Part shown: piece by piece, positions 10,628 to 12,398 of the stretch | Layout of the letters: each line of letters starts with the position of its first letter | Position numbering within the stretch: position 1 is the first letter of the stretch | Source: Streptomyces violaceus | GTDB taxonomy: Bacteria > Actinomycetota > Actinomycetes > Streptomycetales > Streptomycetaceae | Length of the DNA stretch: 12,398 bases | Assembly: GCA_000715635.1 (NCBI GenBank) | Contig: KL569113.1 | Location: 25,649 to 38,046 of the forward strand | Direction of reading: 5' to 3' | Notes under the pieces: model-generated | What the model was told of the DNA's origin: nothing | The model's database searches: none | The model's input: only the letters and a program-made list of their open reading frames with translations | Translations under genes and position numbers: made by a program

Positions 10628-12397
10628 TCAGGGGACGTGGGTGAAGCGGGTGGCGGTGTGGAGGTCCGACTCGATGCGGGTGGCTGTTGCCGTCAGTTCG
10701 GGGAGGAGGTCCGTTACGCACTCCCGGAGGCTGTGGCGGCTCGCGTGCATGGCCGTGTTCAGGGCGGCCACGACTCTTCCGGACCGGTCGCGGATCGGGA
10801 CCGCGATGGAGCGGAGGCCCTCTTCCAGTTCCTCGTCCACCAGGGCGTATCCCTGGGAGCGGACCGAGGTCAGGGTGTGGGTCAGTCGCTGCTTGTCCGT
10901 GATCGTGTGGGGGGTCAGGGGGCGTAGGTCGTGGGGGAGGGGGGCTTGGCCGATGGTCCTGTCCGCCAGGAGGACTCGGCCCAGAGCCGTCGCGTACGCC
11001 GGCAGGCGGGTGCCCAGCGTGATGTTCACGCTCATCACGCGGCCCGTCGCCACCCTCGCCGTGTACTGGATCTCCTCGCCCGACTCCGAGAGCACCGCCA
11101 ATGACGTCGATTCGTGGATGCGGGACGTCAGGTCGGAGAGGTGGGGGTGGGCGATGTCGGGGAGGGTCGTGCGGGAGAGGGGCGGGAAGCCCAGGGAGAG
11201 GACCCGGGGGGTCAGGGCGAAGGTGCGGTCGCCTGTCGGTGTCACCAGGTCCAGGTGTTCGTAGGTGATCAGTGCTCGGCGGGCCGTCGCCCGGGCCAGG
11301 CCCGTTGCCTGGGCCACCTCCGTGAGCGTCAGCTCCGGCCTGCCCTCGCCGAAGGCCGTGAGGACCGTCAGGCCCCGCGCCAGGGATTCGATGAAGTCGC
11401 GGCCGAGTCGCTGTTTCGACGCGCCCGTCCAGAGCGCCAGGTTCGTCGGCGGTGTGCCGGGCGGCGGGGGTGGGGTGCGGTCCAGCTCCTGCTCCATCTG
11501 CGTTACCGCCGCCTGCAACCTCGGCAGCAGGGTGGTGCGCAGGCTGTGTGCCGTGTGGCGGCTCGTGTGGCTGACCACGCTGGCCACGCACGCCGGCGGC
11601 CGGTGATCGCCGACCGCGTGAGGGGAGCGGACCGGTACCGAGACCGCAACCAAGCCCGGTTCGATCAGCTGGTCGTCCAAGGCCCAGCCGTTCGCGGCCG
11701 CCTCCTGCGTGCGGCTCACGAACATCTCGTCGTCTCTCGCGTCCGCTCCGTACTTGCGGGGTGGTACGGCCGTGAAGGAGAGGTCCCTCGGGTCCGCCGC
11801 CCGGCGTTCGCGCCAGCGTTGCCAGTCGGTGGCCGTCCACTCCGTTGCGAACAGAGGGCCGGGGGCGGTGCGCTCGGCGGGGAGCAGGTCGCCGATGCGG
11901 AAGCTCAGGGACATCGCGCGGCGGCGGGTGGCCTGGTGGATGAAGCGGATGCCGTCGCGGTCGGCGACCGCCAGGGAGACCGACTCGTCCAGTTCGTCGG
12001 CCAAGGCGTCCGCCCGAGCGGCGAGCAGGGCGGGGAGGCGCAGCGCGGCGAGGTAGGCGTTGCCCAGTTCCATCAGGCGGGGGGAGAGATGTACGTCCCG
12101 GCCGTCCACGCGGACATAGCCCATACGGGCGAGCGTGGCCGTGATGCGGTCGACCGTGGAGCGGGCGAGGCGGGTGGCCCGTTCCAGGCCGCTCAGGCTC
12201 AGCGTGCCGTCCGCCTCGGTCAGCTCCCGCAGCACCGTGATGCCGCGTATCAGCGGCGTGACCGCCTCGTCCGGCGTGACCACCTCGTCCGGTGGGGTCG
12301 AGCCGCTGGCTGGTGTGGTCGACCCCTTGGCCGCCGGTGTGGTCGATTCCTTGGCTGGTGTGGTCGACCCCCTTGTCGGTGTGGCTGTGTCGGCGAC
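10628..12397 (-). CDS. Tandem-domain IclR-family transcriptional regulator (PcaR/PcaU-like), 5' end possibly beyond the window
   Basis: Two complete IclR units lie in one chain. Numbered from an internal GTG at 12283, HTH 1 is at about 10-75 (LSLSGLERATRLARSTVDRI) and effector domain 1 at about 80-260. HTH 2 is at about 305-370 (LTLTEVAQATGLARATARRA) and effector domain 2 at about 375-545. Domain 2 carries the SVNITLGTRLPAYATALGRV segment typical of the PcaR/PcaU/PobR branch, which controls beta-ketoadipate-pathway and other aromatic-acid genes; the target here is unknown. The frame continues open to the window edge through a repetitive STTPA/KG linker, so the true start may lie outside. Double IclR proteins of about 550 residues occur in Streptomyces. 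Codon use is very GC-rich, unlike the element, supporting host origin. It lies outside the integrated element. Confidence 0.9.
   Translation of the reverse strand, partial: VADTATPTRGSTTPAKESTTPAAKGSTTPASGSTPPDEVVTPDEAVTPLIRGITVLRELTEADGTLSLSGLERATRLARSTVDRITATLARMGYVRVDGRDVHLSPRLMELGNAYLAALRLPALLAARADALADELDESVSLAVADRDGIRFIHQATRRRAMSLSFRIGDLLPAERTAPGPLFATEWTATDWQRWRERRAADPRDLSFTAVPPRKYGADARDDEMFVSRTQEAAANGWALDDQLIEPGLVAVSVPVRSPHAVGDHRPPACVASVVSHTSRHTAHSLRTTLLPRLQAAVTQMEQELDRTPPPPPGTPPTNLALWTGASKQRLGRDFIESLARGLTVLTAFGEGRPELTLTEVAQATGLARATARRALITYEHLDLVTPTGDRTFALTPRVLSLGFPPLSRTTLPDIAHPHLSDLTSRIHESTSLAVLSESGEEIQYTARVATGRVMSVNITLGTRLPAYATALGRVLLADRTIGQAPLPHDLRPLTPHTITDKQRLTHTLTSVRSQGYALVDEELEEGLRSIAVPIRDRSGRVVAALNTAMHASRHSLRECVTDLLPELTATATRIESDLHTATRFTHVP
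12312..12384. repeat. Tandem repeat coding a Ser-Thr-Thr-Pro-Ala linker
   Basis: GGTGTGGTCGA recurs at 12312, 12336 and 12357, with a degenerate copy (GGTGTGG) at 12378; spacings are 24, 21 and 21 bp. All spacings are multiples of three, so copy-number change would keep the regulator frame. The translated units read STTPA with Lys/Gly between them. Confidence 0.75.
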
Positions 12398-12398
12398 C

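Noticed and set aside
10623..11840. Long Pro/Arg/Gly-rich minus-strand open frame of 405 residues
   Set aside because: A shadow frame of the double IclR gene; low-complexity composition and no domain.
1..12398. CRISPR array, retron or toxin-antitoxin pair
   Set aside because: No regularly spaced repeat-spacer units, no reverse transcriptase and no recognisable toxin or antitoxin family were seen.

Overview
The window reads as Streptomyces or a close relative. GC content is high, codons favour G/C in the third position, transposase and regulator families are of actinobacterial type, and a CCA-encoding tRNA-Arg(CCU) serves as an integration target. Everything here is read by eye; no database search was run.

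Layout. (1) Positions 1-530 lie outside the element of interest. They hold a frameshifted IS630-type transposase tail, a tandem pair of TGGCACG repeats and a strong hairpin terminator. This looks like the integrase-side end of a second, neighbouring element. (2) Positions 531-10501 are a roughly 10 kb integrative element, or its remnant. It is bounded by a 42 bp direct repeat of the 3' part of the tRNA-Arg gene. The intact tRNA is at 10457-10532 on the minus strand; the displaced copy is at 531-572. Matching tandem GATGTCA repeats, probably integrase arm sites, lie just inside both ends. The integrase at the right end has lost its N-terminal half and probably the first catalytic Arg, so the element probably cannot move by itself. 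(3) Positions 10533-12398 are host chromosome with a double-domain IclR-family regulator that runs off the window.

Inside the element, the left half (about 570-4890) carries small, mostly membrane-anchored hypothetical proteins, nearly all on the minus strand. They are separated by two kinds of repeated intergenic module, each present twice in direct orientation: type X (1494-1646 and 4361-4513) and type Y (2305-2446 and 3685-3826). Each module begins with a short segment resembling the anticodon arm of a tRNA gene: tRNA-Ser(GGA) for X and tRNA-Gly(CCC) for Y. About 87-103 bp later comes a tandem repeat group, followed by a cargo gene. That is the same layout as the genuine left end of the element. 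I infer that the left half is a composite of several left ends, that is, att-flank plus cargo modules from integrative elements with different tRNA specificities.

The right half carries an AT-richer pair of divergent genes: a large patatin-like lipase with C-terminal membrane helices (5041-7719, minus) and a compact tryptophan 2,3-dioxygenase-like haem protein (7961-8704, plus). A perfect 8 bp inverted repeat lies between them. After these come a gene-free stretch with a large nested inverted repeat (8884-8994), a glutaredoxin/mycoredoxin-like gene, and a 5'-truncated minus-strand gene abutting the 5'-truncated integrase at about 9898-9903, which is an apparent deletion junction.

No replication, transfer or conjugation genes are visible. 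The most interesting candidates are the att-module/cargo array and the patatin plus dioxygenase-like pair. The latter could be an accessory membrane-acting or defence module, but that is inference only.
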